In this document: positions 43,224 to 53,900 of the stretch, piece by piece
Position numbering within the stretch: the first letter of the stretch is position 1
How the letters are laid out: the number at the start of each line of letters is the position of its first letter
Source: Caryophanales bacterium
GTDB taxonomy: Bacteria > Bacillota > Bacilli > Bacillales > Amphibacillaceae
Assembly (NCBI GenBank): GCA_029257405.1
Contig: JARIBO010000008.1
Location: forward strand, 1 to 64,000
Direction of reading: 5' to 3'
Length of the DNA stretch: 64,000 bases
The notes under the pieces: model-generated
Told to the model about the DNA's origin: nothing
What the model saw: the letters and a program-made list of their open reading frames with translations, nothing else
Databases searched by the model: none
Translations under genes and position numbers: made by a program

Positions 43224-43445
43224 CTATTCACTTAGATTAACATTTTTTACAGGTACAAATGTTGAGATTGCATGTTTATAGATCAATTGTTCCTTACCAT
43301 CTGAGTCGAGTAGTACTGTGAAATTATCAAAACTCTTAATATGACCCCTTAACTGAAAGCCATTCGTTAGAAATACTGTAAGAGCTGTTTTGTCTTTTCT
43401 TAAAGTATTTAAATATTGATCTTGAATATTAACTAATTTTGACAT
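43224..43445 (-). CDS. hfq: RNA chaperone Hfq
   Basis: A 73-residue Sm-like protein. The Sm1 motif is [19 protein letters not shown] and Sm2 is YKHAIST. It forms hexameric rings that bind small RNAs and mRNAs, although its importance in Gram-positives varies. Its ATG follows the miaA stop codon directly, and the pair is conserved widely. Ribosome site AAAGGAG. A terminator-like hairpin follows. Confidence 0.95.
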   Translation of the reverse strand: MSKLVNIQDQYLNTLRKDKTALTVFLTNGFQLRGHIKSFDNFTVLLDSDGKEQLIYKHAISTFVPVKNVNLSE

Positions 43446-44390
43446 CTACTCGGCTCCTTTCTTAATAGTCCATGTAATAATATCTCTTTTAATTGTATCA
43501 TAAAGTGAGGTTTCATTGCTAGTCGAGAAATCGTACCACGGTATATCCATTTTATTTTTAAACCACGTGTATTGTCTTTTAGCAAAACGACGTGAATTTC
43601 TTTTTAATATATTAATACAAGCTTCAAGTGACATCTCATTTTTAAAATAAGGAATGAATTCTTTATAACCTATCCCACTCATCGACTGACTACTCTCACC
43701 CACTTGATCATACAAGGCTTTTACTTCAGCAAGTAAGCCCTGTTCAATCATCAAGTCAACGCGGTTATCTATTAGTGGATATAAGACACTTCTTTCTTTT
43801 TCAAGTCCAATAATTTTAGCGTCATAAAGGGGTGTTATTTTTTGTCTCTGTTGAATTTCGGTCATTGTTAAACCGGTTGTTTTATAAATTTCGATTGCTC
43901 TAATCACTCGCCGGTGATTATTCGGATGTATTTTTTTAGCTTGTTCTGGATCAATTCGAATTAACTTCTCATACAAGGGATCAATCCCATTTAGATTTAC
44001 TTCTTCTTCAAGCTTTTTTGTTACCTGATCATTTCGAGCTTCGGTCGGGAATTGATAATCATAAAGGACGCTTTGAATATAAAGGCCGCTTCCCCCCACA
44101 ATAATGGGGAGTTTACCACGAGCGGTAATCTTTTTAATCAATGCTCTTGCTTCTGTTTGAAATTGTGAAACCGTAAACTCAACTCCCACATCGATGATAT
44201 CAATCAAATGATGCGGTACAATGCTTTGTTCTTCTTTAGTAGCTTTAGCAGTTCCAATATCTAATCCTTTATAGACTTGCATTGAATCCCCACTAATTAT
44301 TTCTCCATCTAAATCTTTAGCTAGCTTTAAGCTTAATTCTGTCTTTCCTACAGCCGTAGGCCCGACAATGACGATTACTTTATCTTTCAT
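43446..44390 (-). CDS. miaA: tRNA dimethylallyltransferase
   Basis: A 314-residue enzyme that adds a dimethylallyl group to A37 of tRNAs reading UNN codons. It has the P-loop GPTAVGKTELS (residues 10-20), DSMQVYKGLDIGTAK, PHHLIDIIDV, VGGSGLYIQSV and NSRRFAKRQYTWFKN. Ribosome site AAGGAGAT. It is 22 bp downstream of mutL and flush with hfq. Confidence 0.96.
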   Translation of the reverse strand: MKDKVIVIVGPTAVGKTELSLKLAKDLDGEIISGDSMQVYKGLDIGTAKATKEEQSIVPHHLIDIIDVGVEFTVSQFQTEARALIKKITARGKLPIIVGGSGLYIQSVLYDYQFPTEARNDQVTKKLEEEVNLNGIDPLYEKLIRIDPEQAKKIHPNNHRRVIRAIEIYKTTGLTMTEIQQRQKITPLYDAKIIGLEKERSVLYPLIDNRVDLMIEQGLLAEVKALYDQVGESSQSMSGIGYKEFIPYFKNEMSLEACINILKRNSRRFAKRQYTWFKNKMDIPWYDFSTSNETSLYDTIKRDIITWTIKKGAE

Positions 44391-44412
44391 ATTTATCTCC
44401 TTAAGTCAGTTA

Positions 44413-46221
44413 TCACATAATCCGTTTAAACATTTTTTCAATTTCGTAGGTTGTAAAATGAACAATCACTGGTCGGCCATGAGGACAAGTAAATGGATCT
44501 TCACAAGCTCTTAAATCATTTAATAATCGATTCATCTCACCTATATCTAAATGATGATTTGCTTTAATTGATCGTTTACAAGACATCATAATTGCTACTT
44601 CTTCACGAATTTTTTTAACATTTATTGTACTATCAACAATTATTTGTTCAATCATATCTCGAACAATTTCTTCTTCAGTCCCTTTAGGAAACCATGTTGG
44701 TACATCTCTAATTGCGAGCGTCTGATGTCCAAATGCTTCAAAAAATAAACCCACATCATTTAATAATGTTTCATTTTCTTTAATAAACATAAGTTCTTCG
44801 TTTGTAAATTCAAAAGTAACTGGAATTAATAAAGACTGTAATTCATTATTGGTTTTTGCTAATTTGTCTCTGAAAAATTCATATTTAATTCGCTCTTGTG
44901 CAGCATGTTGATCAATCATATAAAAGCCTAACTCATTTTGTGCTAAAATATATGTTCCTTGTAATTGACCAATTGGATAAAGAGGTGGAATGCGCTCTTG
45001 TGGTAATACGTCATTATCACTCTTAGCAAACGCTTCTGCAAACTCTTGATGCTCACTCACAGATTCCGCTTCGTCACTTTTTATTTCTGCGTAATTTTCT
45101 GCAAATAAATTTGGACGTTCAACCGCTTCAAAAGACTCCAGAGACTCTTGTTGAAAATTTTCTGCATCCATTTGTAAAGTCTTTTGTTTTCGTGTTTTTT
45201 CTACTGGTTGTGTTACATGAGGAATTAATGTTAAATCTTTAAAACTCGTTTTAATCGTTTGCTCAATTAAAGAAATGAGTTCTTTTTCTTTACTGAACCT
45301 GACTTCTAATTTAGTTGGGTGGACGTTTACATCAACTAATATCGGATCCATTTTAATTGCAATTACGACAATCGGGTTCCGGTGAATAGGTAATAAAGTA
45401 TGATAAGCTCTTAAAACTGCTTGAGTTAGTCCTTGGTTTTTTATATAGCGTCCATTAATAATTAAGGTAATAAAATCACGTGATGACCTTGTTACTTCAG
45501 GCTTACAAATGTAGCCTGAAATTTTAAAGTCTTTTGTTTCTTCTTTTATTGGGATCATCTGGCGGGCAACATTATTACCGTAGATATTAGCGATAACTTG
45601 TAGCAACTGATTCGTACCAGCTGATTTAAATAAAACCTTATTATTATGCGTGATTTCAAATCTAACATTCGGGTGCGCTAGTGCATAGCGATTAATTAAA
45701 TCAGTTATATGACCTAATTCAGTATAAATTGTTCGCATATATTTTAACCGAGCTGGTGTATTATAAAATAAATGTTCAACCGTTATTTCAGTTCCCTGTC
45801 TTGCATCACTTTTAGAGGCTTCAATAATTTTACCACCTTCTAAATAAAGCTTTGTTCCAGCTTGCTCACCAGTTGATGTTTTAATTGTTAATTTACTAAC
45901 TGCTGAAATACTTGCTAAAGCTTCCCCTCTAAATCCAAGTGACTTCACATGAAATAAATCGGTATCAAACTCAATTTTACTCGTTGCATGTCTGAGAAAT
46001 GAACGTTTAACATCGTCTTCAGACATACCCACTCCATTGTCACTTACTCTAATTAAATTTAAACCCGCTTCTTCTACATCAACTTTAATCCATGTACTTT
46101 TTGCATCTATACTATTTTCAATGAGTTCTTTTACGACAGAAGCTGGCCTTTCAACGACTTCACCTGCAGCAATTTTATTAGCAAGTGACTCTGGTAATTG
46201 GCGTATCTTCAAACTTTTCAT
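44413..46221 (-). CDS. mutL: DNA mismatch repair protein MutL
   Basis: A 602-residue protein. The N-terminal GHKL ATPase is clear: [27 protein letters not shown] (seen as [13 protein letters not shown]), VSDNGVGM and HATSKI, then [10 protein letters not shown]. The C-terminal dimerisation/endonuclease domain contains [12 protein letters not shown] and [15 protein letters not shown] (CPHGRP motif) . The middle linker is variable and acidic. It couples MutS recognition to strand excision. It is 13 bp after mutS, as usual. Confidence 0.96.
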   Translation of the reverse strand: MKSLKIRQLPESLANKIAAGEVVERPASVVKELIENSIDAKSTWIKVDVEEAGLNLIRVSDNGVGMSEDDVKRSFLRHATSKIEFDTDLFHVKSLGFRGEALASISAVSKLTIKTSTGEQAGTKLYLEGGKIIEASKSDARQGTEITVEHLFYNTPARLKYMRTIYTELGHITDLINRYALAHPNVRFEITHNNKVLFKSAGTNQLLQVIANIYGNNVARQMIPIKEETKDFKISGYICKPEVTRSSRDFITLIINGRYIKNQGLTQAVLRAYHTLLPIHRNPIVVIAIKMDPILVDVNVHPTKLEVRFSKEKELISLIEQTIKTSFKDLTLIPHVTQPVEKTRKQKTLQMDAENFQQESLESFEAVERPNLFAENYAEIKSDEAESVSEHQEFAEAFAKSDNDVLPQERIPPLYPIGQLQGTYILAQNELGFYMIDQHAAQERIKYEFFRDKLAKTNNELQSLLIPVTFEFTNEELMFIKENETLLNDVGLFFEAFGHQTLAIRDVPTWFPKGTEEEIVRDMIEQIIVDSTINVKKIREEVAIMMSCKRSIKANHHLDIGEMNRLLNDLRACEDPFTCPHGRPVIVHFTTYEIEKMFKRIM

Positions 46222-46234
46222 TCCTCCTGTTAAT

Positions 46235-48832
46235 TTATTTTAATTTCGATTGTAATTCATATACTAGGTTCATTGCCTCAAGTGGCGTTAATTCCAGCAG
46301 ATTTAATGCTTTTAGTTGATTTAAAACTTCAGTATCATGATTACTTAAGTTCTCTTTTGTTTTATTCTTGTTTTTTGTTTGTACATTTGAGTCAACAAAA
46401 AATGTTAACTGGCCTGAGGGTTCATTAACTTGTTTTGTTTCAATATTTTCATTTTTCGTTTTTGCTTCAAGTTCGCCTAAAATCACATTTGCTCGGTTAA
46501 TTAGCTTATCTGGCAGATCGGCTAATTTTGCTACATGGATACCATAACTTTGATCTGCCTTACCTTCATCGACTTTATGTAAGAAGACTATTTTTTCATC
46601 GAACTCCTCTGCTTTTACATGTAAATTTTTAAGCGCAGCTAGAGATGTTTCAAGCTCTGTGAGTTCATGGTAATGAGTTGAGAATAAAGTCTTTGCTTTT
46701 ATCTCGTTATGAATATATTCAATAATTGCTTGAGCTAAAGCCATTCCGTCGTAAGTGCTCGTCCCTCTTCCAATTTCATCTAAAAGAATCAAACTGTCTT
46801 TAGTCGCATTTGCTAAAGCGTGATTTGCTTCAAGCATTTCTACCATAAAAGTACTTTGTCCTGCAACTAAGTCATCTGCTGCACCAATCCGGGTAAATAT
46901 TTGATCGAATAGCACGAGTTCTGCTTCTTCTGCTGGTACAAAACAGCCGATTTGTCCCATAATAATAGTTAAAGCGAGTTGACGCATATACGTACTCTTA
47001 CCCGACATATTAGGACCGGTAATAAGTAAGATTTGTTGGTCATCGTCTAAATAAATATCATTTGGTACAAACATTCCCTCATGCATGACTTTTTCAATGA
47101 CTGGATGGCGACTGTCTTTTATATCAACGTGATGGTCATTAAAAGTAGGCCGCTTATAATTGTTTAGTTCACTTACTGTAGCAAATGATTGATAGTTATC
47201 AATTTCACTTAATGTTTTAGCAAGTGCTTGAACTTGTTCGATGTTTTCTTTTAAGGTTTCTCTAATTTCTAAAAATAATTGATGTTCTAAATCAACACTT
47301 TTTTCATTCGCTTCAAGAATTAATTTCTCTCGTTCTTTTAATTCTGGCGTCACGTAGCGTTCGGCATTTGTGAGTGTCTGTTTACGTTCATACCTACCTT
47401 TAGGTATCAAATGCTTATTTGCGTGAGTGATTTCAATATAATAACCAAAAACACGGTTATAGCCAATTTTTAAAGATCTAATATTCGTTATTTCTTTTTC
47501 TTTTCGTTCAAGTTCTGCAATCCAATCTTTTCCGTGTTTGGATACATCCCTGTATTTATCCAATTGTTTATTAAACCCATCTTTAATTAAATTACCCTCA
47601 GTAATTGATATCGGTGGATTTTCAATGATACTTTCTTCTAATAACGCGACCAGCTCTTTTGGGAAGATTAATAAGTCATTAAGTTTATCTAATTCGTTTG
47701 TTTTGAAACTTGCTAAAGCTGTTTTAATCGCAGGTATCTGACTTAAAGATAATTTTAATTGATTTAAATCCCTGCCATTAACATTACCAAATGAAATACG
47801 ACCTGCAAGGCGTTCTAAATCATACACTTGTTTTAATGATTCTCTTAAAGTTTCTCTTTCTAAAAAGCCATTAAACATTGATTCGACAATATTCAATCTG
47901 TTTTCTATAAGAGGACGACTAAAAAGCGGACGTTCGATCCATTTCTTTAGCGTTCGTGCGCCCATTGCTGTAACTGTTTCATCAAGAATCCAGAGCAAGG
48001 AACCGTATTTTTCTTTCTTTAATAATGTTTCAGTTAATTCTAAATTACGTCTTGAGTACATATCTAAAGATAAATAACTATTAAGATGAATAATTTCAGC
48101 TTTTTGAAAATGATGGAGCGATCTTTTTTGAGTATACATTATATAATTTAATAAACGATTAAAACTTGTAAGTAAGCGTTCGTTATGAATATCATCTACT
48201 AGATGACGAAATTTACCTGCAAAATTTACGTTATCTTCATATGAAAATGTAATATTTAAACGAGATTTTAATTTTTGTTGTAAAGTTTCAGGAAAATCTG
48301 TAGCAATAACAAGCTCTTTAATGCCTCGATTACCTAGTTCATGAATGACAAAATCAAATCCTTCGTCAATTTCTACTAATTGGGATTCACCCGTTGAAAG
48401 CTCATGATAAACAATGACATAGATATCATCTTTAAATTGTGTAATACTTCCTAGATAGTTACTTTCTTTTTCCTTTAACATCGATGACTCCATAACTGTT
48501 CCTGGTGTAACTAATTGAACTACTTCTCTTTTAACGACACCTTTAGCAGTTTTAGGATCTTCTACTTGTTCACATATTGCTACTTTATAGCCTTGGTCGA
48601 CTAATGTTTTTATATAATTTTCAGCCGCATGGTGAGGTACACCACACATGGGAATAGAATCTTTTTTAGCAGAATCTCTTTTGGTTAAAGTGATTTCGAG
48701 TATTTGGGAAGCTTTTATAGCATCTTCAAAAAAGAGTTCATAAAAGTCACCTAATCGGTAAAATAAAAAAGCGTCTTGATGTTCTGCTTTTATACGTAAA
48801 TATTGCTTCATCATTGGTGTTGTATTTGACAT
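46235..48832 (-). CDS. mutS: DNA mismatch repair protein MutS
   Basis: An 865-residue protein that binds mismatched bases. The mismatch-binding motif is GDFYELFF near residue 30, and the ATPase has Walker [14 protein letters not shown] and [15 protein letters not shown]. The C-terminal part has a Lys/Asn-rich linker followed by a short helical segment typical of tetramerisation. The ribosome site is GGAGGA. It heads the operon mutS-mutL-miaA-hfq. The staphylococcal mutS-mutL neighbours glpP-glpF are absent here. Confidence 0.96.
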   Translation of the reverse strand: MSNTTPMMKQYLRIKAEHQDAFLFYRLGDFYELFFEDAIKASQILEITLTKRDSAKKDSIPMCGVPHHAAENYIKTLVDQGYKVAICEQVEDPKTAKGVVKREVVQLVTPGTVMESSMLKEKESNYLGSITQFKDDIYVIVYHELSTGESQLVEIDEGFDFVIHELGNRGIKELVIATDFPETLQQKLKSRLNITFSYEDNVNFAGKFRHLVDDIHNERLLTSFNRLLNYIMYTQKRSLHHFQKAEIIHLNSYLSLDMYSRRNLELTETLLKKEKYGSLLWILDETVTAMGARTLKKWIERPLFSRPLIENRLNIVESMFNGFLERETLRESLKQVYDLERLAGRISFGNVNGRDLNQLKLSLSQIPAIKTALASFKTNELDKLNDLLIFPKELVALLEESIIENPPISITEGNLIKDGFNKQLDKYRDVSKHGKDWIAELERKEKEITNIRSLKIGYNRVFGYYIEITHANKHLIPKGRYERKQTLTNAERYVTPELKEREKLILEANEKSVDLEHQLFLEIRETLKENIEQVQALAKTLSEIDNYQSFATVSELNNYKRPTFNDHHVDIKDSRHPVIEKVMHEGMFVPNDIYLDDDQQILLITGPNMSGKSTYMRQLALTIIMGQIGCFVPAEEAELVLFDQIFTRIGAADDLVAGQSTFMVEMLEANHALANATKDSLILLDEIGRGTSTYDGMALAQAIIEYIHNEIKAKTLFSTHYHELTELETSLAALKNLHVKAEEFDEKIVFLHKVDEGKADQSYGIHVAKLADLPDKLINRANVILGELEAKTKNENIETKQVNEPSGQLTFFVDSNVQTKNKNKTKENLSNHDTEVLNQLKALNLLELTPLEAMNLVYELQSKLK

Positions 48833-49078
48833 ATTTGTTCCTCCAGAATTAAATCTTCTTACTAATTATAACATATTTATATTTTTTTGAATTAATCCTT
48901 CCTCGCTGATTTGTTTAATAATCACTTGCTTGTAAGTTTATTAAGTAATTTTTATATACTGAGGAAAGAAAAAAAGTATTTCTCCGTAATAATGAACATC
49001 TTTCAATGATCTTTCCTTATACAAATCAACTAAAAAACGTTATACTTTAGATATTAAGTTTAATATCGGGGGATTTTC

Positions 49079-49996
49079 ATGGAAATTACATTCTTAGGTA
49101 CCGGAGCAGGTGTCCCTTCAAAAGAAAGAAATGTTTCTTCAATCGCACTAAATTTAACTGAAGAAATCAATCAAATATGGCTTTTTGATTGTGGTGAATC
49201 AACGCAGCATCAAATTTTACATACGAATCTAAAACCTCGTAAAATTAATAAAATATTTATTACCCATCTACATGGGGATCACATATACGGCTTACCGGGT
49301 TTATTAAGTAGCCGTTCATTTTTAAATGGTGATGATTTACTAACCGTTTATGGTCCACCAGGTATAAAAGACTTCATCGAAACGAGTTTAAGTATCAGTG
49401 GAACACACTTAACTTATCCACTTGATATTACTGAGTTTACTGAAGGTGTTTTATTTCAAGATGATACATTTAAAGTAACAAGCTTTTTATTAGATCATGG
49501 CGTATCAAGTTACGGATTCCGTATTGAAGAAGCTGATAAATTAGGCGAATTACATGTCGATAAATTAAAAGCTGCAGGTATCCACCCTGGTCCAATTTAT
49601 AAAACAATTAAGTCGCAAGCTTCAACTCTTTTAGATGACGGAACGATTATTAAACGGGAAGATTTTATTGGTAAGACAAAAACAGGTAGAATAGTTTGTA
49701 TTTTCGGTGATACACGCTTTAATCTTAATTTTAAGGAGCATGCCTTAAACGCTGATTTACTTGTCCATGAAGCTACTTTTGATGGTACTAAAGAAGATTT
49801 AGCATATAATTATTTTCATTCAACGACGACACAAGCAGCGACTCTTGCGAAGGCTGCTGATGTTAACAAACTTATTTTAACGCATATTTCTTCTCGCTAT
49901 CAAAATAATGCTCTCAATGATTTACTAGAAGAGGCAAAAGCAATTTTTGAACCGACTTTAATCGCACATGATTTTTTAACCTACAAGATAAAATAA
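49079..49996 (+). CDS. rnz: Ribonuclease Z
   Basis: A 305-residue metallo-beta-lactamase-fold nuclease that trims tRNA 3' ends. The zinc motif is THLHGDH (62-68), with FLGTGAGVPSKERNVSS at the N-terminus, FLLDHGVSSYGFRIEE, and later DLLVHEATFD and LTHISSRY. The ribosome site is GGGGG. The 246-bp gap to the divergent mutS (48833-49078) shows only AT-rich sequence and a possible -10 TATACT at 49042-49047. Confidence 0.95.
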   Translation: MEITFLGTGAGVPSKERNVSSIALNLTEEINQIWLFDCGESTQHQILHTNLKPRKINKIFITHLHGDHIYGLPGLLSSRSFLNGDDLLTVYGPPGIKDFIETSLSISGTHLTYPLDITEFTEGVLFQDDTFKVTSFLLDHGVSSYGFRIEEADKLGELHVDKLKAAGIHPGPIYKTIKSQASTLLDDGTIIKREDFIGKTKTGRIVCIFGDTRFNLNFKEHALNADLLVHEATFDGTKEDLAYNYFHSTTTQAATLAKAADVNKLILTHISSRYQNNALNDLLEEAKAIFEPTLIAHDFLTYKIK

Positions 49997-50009
49997 AGGA
50001 GTTGGCCAA

Positions 50010-51386
50010 ATGAATGCTCAATTATTATTAGATTTACAGAAAGAAACATTTTTAAAAGGTGCAACGCATAGTTATGAACATAGAGAACTTATGTTAACGA
50101 CATTAAAAGTAATGTTAAAAGATAATGAATATGAAATTTATCAAGCACTTTATACAGACTTAAATAAATCAGATCATGAGACACTTACTACAGAGTTAGG
50201 CATTCTTTATACTGAAATAGATTTTGCGCTCGATAATTTAAGTAAATGGATGAAAGATGAAAATGTTGCTTCTCCGATTACGCATAAAGGCACTAAAAAT
50301 TACATTATTCACGAACCTTTAGGTAATGTACTCGTTATTTCACCATGGAACTACCCCTTACAGCTTGCTTTAGCACCTGCAATTGGTGCACTTGCAGCAG
50401 GAAATACAGTTGTTTTAAAACCATCTGAAGTAGCACCCGCTGTAGAAGAGCTTCTAGCAAGACTAATTGCTGAGTATTTTGAAACAAAGTATTTTGCAGT
50501 TGTTACAGGAGATAAAGATGTAAGTGATGGATTAGTTGGCATGAGATTTGATTATATCTTCTTTACTGGAAGCACGAATGTTGGAAAAAAAATAATGAAG
50601 CGAGCAAGTGAAAACCTAACACCTCTTACGCTTGAATTAGGCGGCAAGAGCCCTGCAATCGTAACAGCTGATGCTAATATCAAAATTGCAGCGAAAAGGC
50701 TTGTATGGGGTAAATTTACAAACGCAGGACAAACGTGTGTTGCACCTGATTATATCTATGTGGAAGAAAAGATTAAAAATAAATTTTTAAAAGAACTTAT
50801 TAAAAACATTAAACGTTTATATAAAAACAAGCCCTTAAACAATGGAAATTATGTTAAAATTATTAATGCAGATCATTTTAATCGCTTAACTAATTTAATT
50901 AATCTAAGCGATGAAAATCAAATTATTTATGGTGGTTTAAGCGATAAAGAAACTCTGAAAATTGAACCAACCTTGCTCCACAATATATCTTGGCAAGATG
51001 AAGTGATGAAAGATGAGATATTTGGTCCGATTCTTCCGATTTTAACTTTCACAGATATTGATGAAGCAATTACAGCTATTAATCGTCAAGAAAAGCCGCT
51101 TGCATTATATTTTTTCGGCGAAGATAAGAAAATTGAAACTAAAGTACTTAAATCAATTCGTTTTGGTGGTGGAGCAATAAATGATACTTTATATCACTTA
51201 GCAAATCCACATCTCCCATTTGGAGGTATTGGTCATAGTGGACAAGGTTCATATCACGGCAAATATAGTTATCGCACGTTCACTCATCAAAAAAGTATGA
51301 TGGAACAAACAACTAAATTTGATTTACCGTTCCGTTATCCAAACGCTAAATTTACAAAAAACTTAACTAAATTTCTTTTAAAATAA
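50010..51386 (+). CDS. Aldehyde dehydrogenase (class 3-like)
   Basis: A 458-residue NAD(P)-dependent dehydrogenase that oxidises an aldehyde to its acid. The catalytic Cys is Cys243 in NAGQTCVAPDYIYV, and the general base Glu lies in TLELGGKSPAIV. SPWNYPLQLALAPAIGALAAGNTVVLKPSE (seen as SPWNYPLQ and VVLKPSE) and FGPILPI are conserved. The short length and a hydrophobic, lysine-containing C-terminus suggest the membrane-associated fatty aldehyde group (Bacillus YwdH-like). It follows rnz by 13 bp. Substrate unknown. Confidence 0.88.
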   Translation: MNAQLLLDLQKETFLKGATHSYEHRELMLTTLKVMLKDNEYEIYQALYTDLNKSDHETLTTELGILYTEIDFALDNLSKWMKDENVASPITHKGTKNYIIHEPLGNVLVISPWNYPLQLALAPAIGALAAGNTVVLKPSEVAPAVEELLARLIAEYFETKYFAVVTGDKDVSDGLVGMRFDYIFFTGSTNVGKKIMKRASENLTPLTLELGGKSPAIVTADANIKIAAKRLVWGKFTNAGQTCVAPDYIYVEEKIKNKFLKELIKNIKRLYKNKPLNNGNYVKIINADHFNRLTNLINLSDENQIIYGGLSDKETLKIEPTLLHNISWQDEVMKDEIFGPILPILTFTDIDEAITAINRQEKPLALYFFGEDKKIETKVLKSIRFGGGAINDTLYHLANPHLPFGGIGHSGQGSYHGKYSYRTFTHQKSMMEQTTKFDLPFRYPNAKFTKNLTKFLLK

Positions 51387-51402
51387 ATGTATATAAAAAA
51401 AT

Positions 51403-51442
51403 AAACTTAAAATAAATGTAACCATCCATTTATTTTAAGTTT
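51403..51442. terminator. Bidirectional terminator between the aldehyde dehydrogenase and dinB
   Basis: AAACTTAAAATAAATG (51403-51418) and CATTTATTTTAAGTTT (51427-51442) form a perfect 16-bp stem. The right arm covers the stop codon of dinB. Confidence 0.9.
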
Positions 51443-52682
51443 TTTTATAATCATTTAAAAAATCTTTTTGAAAACTAGTTTTAAATAGTTCTGATTTTAC
51501 TTCTTTAGATGCTTGCTCATTTTTAATGTTTTTAAAAGTATCTTTGCCATATTTTTTTGATAATTCTGCTACCGTCGTTTCTAGCTTTTTTTGTTTAATA
51601 CTTTCTTCATATGTAAATAAACTAAGTTGTTCATGGATTTCTGAAATATATAAAATGTCTTGTACAGTCACACCGAGTAAACGAATCGGTTCTCCGCTCC
51701 AATGCTCATCAAATAAATCTGTCACGACTAACAATATTTCTTCTTTAGTATTTGTATATTGAGTGAGTCTGCGGCTACGGTTCACTGTTCTTCGGTCAGC
51801 ATAACGCAAGGTAAGTTGTATTGTTCTTCCCATAACTTCTCGTCTTATGAGACGTGCTTCAACTAAACTAACTAATTTTAAAAACCACTGATAAATTACC
51901 GTCTCATCATCTGTATCTTCTTTTAAAGTTCGCGAGTTACCGATACTTTGAAATTCACTTGCTGCGTCTGGATCAACTTTACTTTTATCAATGCCATTTG
52001 CCCTATTTTTTAATCGCTCTCCGTTAATACCTAATAATTGACGTAAATTATAAACATCCGCATTTGCTAAATCACCAATCGTTAAAACATCTATACTATG
52101 AAGTTTTTCTGCTGTTTTTTTGCCAATTCCATACATTTCTCCAACATCTAACGGCCAGAGTAATTCTTCTATTTCTCTAATTCGAAGGACTGTTATTCCG
52201 AGTGGTTTTTTCATATCTGAAGCAGTTTTAGCTAGAAATTTATTCGGACCGATTCCAATACTACATGGTAAATCAAGTTTCTTTAAAATATCATTTTGAA
52301 TCCTTTCTGCGAGTTGAATAGGATCTCCTTCATAATCCGTGACATCCATAAATCCCTCGTCAATCGAAATAGGCTCTACTTGGTCTGTGATGTCATGAAG
52401 TAAAGAAAATATTTTATTTGATGCATGCCGGTACCTTTCCATGTTAGGAGGTAACACGATTAATTCCGGGCATAATTTTTTAGCTTGCCATAAAGGCATG
52501 GTTGTTTTAACGCCTTTTTTACGGGCTTCATAACTACTCGTTACAATAATTCCTTTTCGTTCTTGTGGATTACCTGCAACTGCAACAGGTTTACCTTTTA
52601 ATTTTGGATTGTATGTGACTTCTACAGATGCATAGAAACTATTCATATCTAAATGAAAAATAATACGTGCTTTGTTTGTCAT
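51435..52682 (-). CDS. dinB: DNA polymerase IV (Y family)
   Basis: A 415-residue translesion polymerase. It has the catalytic motifs FHLDMNSFYASVE and SIDEGFMDV, then SIGIGPNKFLAKTASDMKKP and the little finger domain. A C-terminal tail rich in Lys and Phe carries LSLFTYEE, close to a sliding-clamp binding peptide. I chose ATG 52682 after AAAGGATG; an ATG nine bases upstream lies in that ribosome site. No LexA box is visible upstream. It corresponds to Bacillus polYA (yqjH), next to the yqjE-like gene. Confidence 0.94.
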   Translation of the reverse strand: MTNKARIIFHLDMNSFYASVEVTYNPKLKGKPVAVAGNPQERKGIIVTSSYEARKKGVKTTMPLWQAKKLCPELIVLPPNMERYRHASNKIFSLLHDITDQVEPISIDEGFMDVTDYEGDPIQLAERIQNDILKKLDLPCSIGIGPNKFLAKTASDMKKPLGITVLRIREIEELLWPLDVGEMYGIGKKTAEKLHSIDVLTIGDLANADVYNLRQLLGINGERLKNRANGIDKSKVDPDAASEFQSIGNSRTLKEDTDDETVIYQWFLKLVSLVEARLIRREVMGRTIQLTLRYADRRTVNRSRRLTQYTNTKEEILLVVTDLFDEHWSGEPIRLLGVTVQDILYISEIHEQLSLFTYEESIKQKKLETTVAELSKKYGKDTFKNIKNEQASKEVKSELFKTSFQKDFLNDYKKT

Positions 52683-52703
52683 TAAATACATCCTTTAAAT
52701 ATG

Positions 52704-52745
52704 AAATAAGAAATGCCCTATAAATGTATAGAGCATTTCTTATTT
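52704..52745 (-). terminator. Terminator after the M20 peptidase gene
   Basis: AAATAAGAAATGC (52704-52716) and GCATTTCTTATTT (52733-52745) form a 13-bp stem extended by inner pairs, abutting the peptidase stop codon. It insulates dinB. Confidence 0.88.
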
Positions 52746-53882
52746 TTAAATTTTTATTGCATTAGAAATGATTGCTAAAACAAATTGAGTTAGCTTTTCT
52801 AAATCATCTTGATGGATACGTTCAGCTGTTGTATGGATGTGCTCATAACCAACTGATAAGTTAACTGTTGGAATACCATAACCATTAAAGATATTTGCAT
52901 CACTTCCGCCACCACTATTAAGTAGTTCACTCGAAAGCCCCAGTTGTTTAGCTACTAACTGAGCATTACGAACAACTAGCGCATCTTTTTGATGTGAGAA
53001 ACCTGGGTACATTATGTCAACATTTACAATTGCATTTCCACCAAGTGACTGAGCAGTCTCTTCAAATTGTGTTTTGATGTGTGTTATTAAATCATTTAAT
53101 TTTTCTTCTTTTAATGATCTTGCTTCAGCAAATATTTCTACATGATCACACACGATATTTGTTTGTGTTCCACCTTGAAAGGAACCTATATTTGCTGTTG
53201 TTTCTTCATCAATGCGTCCTAATTTCATTTTAGCTATCGATTTTGCTGCAAGCGTAATTGCAGAAACACCTTTTTCTGGTGCGACACCAGCATGAGCAGA
53301 CTTACCTTCGATAATAACATGAAATTTAGCTTGATATGGAGCAGAAACAACAATATTACCTATCTCACCATCACTATCTAAAGCATAACCAAAATCAGAT
53401 TTAAGTAAATCCTGATTAATTTCTTTAGCACCAATTAATCCAGATTCTTCACCCGCTGTAATAACAAACTGAAGCGGACCATGTGAAATATTGTTTTCTT
53501 TTAATAGCTTAATTGCTTCTAACATAACTGCAAGACCTGCTTTATCATCTGCACCAAGGATTGTTGTTCCATCAGAGACTATATACCCATCTTTTATAGA
53601 GGGCTTAATATTTTGACCTGGAACCACTGTATCCATATGTGATGTAAATAGTAACGTAGCAACATTTGTGAAATCAGGTGATGATGCAGGTAAATTACAT
53701 ATTAAATTACCTGCCCCATGACCAGTTCTTTTAGCACTATCATCTTCGATAACTTCTAAACCGAGTTCATTAAATTTATTAGTTAATATTTTAGCTATAT
53801 TTGTTTCAAATTTCGTCTCAGAGTCTATTTTAATTAATTCAATAAATTCATTAATTAATCTCTCTTGATTTACTAACACCAT
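52746..53882 (-). CDS. M20-family peptidase, PepT/YqjE-like
   Basis: A 378-residue di-zinc peptidase. Metal ligands are in TSHMDTVVPG, ILGADDKAGL, AGEESGLIGA, YALDSDGE and, near the end, the His of EHIHTTAE. The dimerisation domain contains GKSAHAGVAPEKG. It is annotated as peptidase T-like in Bacillus (yqjE), where it also follows a carboxyltransferase (yqjD). True aminotripeptidase activity is unproven. Ribosome site GGAGGTAT; 18 bp after the carboxyltransferase. Confidence 0.88.
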   Translation of the reverse strand: MVLVNQERLINEFIELIKIDSETKFETNIAKILTNKFNELGLEVIEDDSAKRTGHGAGNLICNLPASSPDFTNVATLLFTSHMDTVVPGQNIKPSIKDGYIVSDGTTILGADDKAGLAVMLEAIKLLKENNISHGPLQFVITAGEESGLIGAKEINQDLLKSDFGYALDSDGEIGNIVVSAPYQAKFHVIIEGKSAHAGVAPEKGVSAITLAAKSIAKMKLGRIDEETTANIGSFQGGTQTNIVCDHVEIFAEARSLKEEKLNDLITHIKTQFEETAQSLGGNAIVNVDIMYPGFSHQKDALVVRNAQLVAKQLGLSSELLNSGGGSDANIFNGYGIPTVNLSVGYEHIHTTAERIHQDDLEKLTQFVLAIISNAIKI

Positions 53883-53900
53883 AATTAAAAATACCTCCGA

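Noticed and set aside
48833..49078. Small RNA or gene in the mutS-rnz gap
   Set aside because: Only AT-rich sequence and weak hairpins; no strong promoter-terminator pair and no frame with a ribosome site other than rnz.
52683..52745. LexA box upstream of dinB
   Set aside because: No CGAAC-N4-GTTYG sequence is present in this gap, so SOS control of dinB is not supported here.
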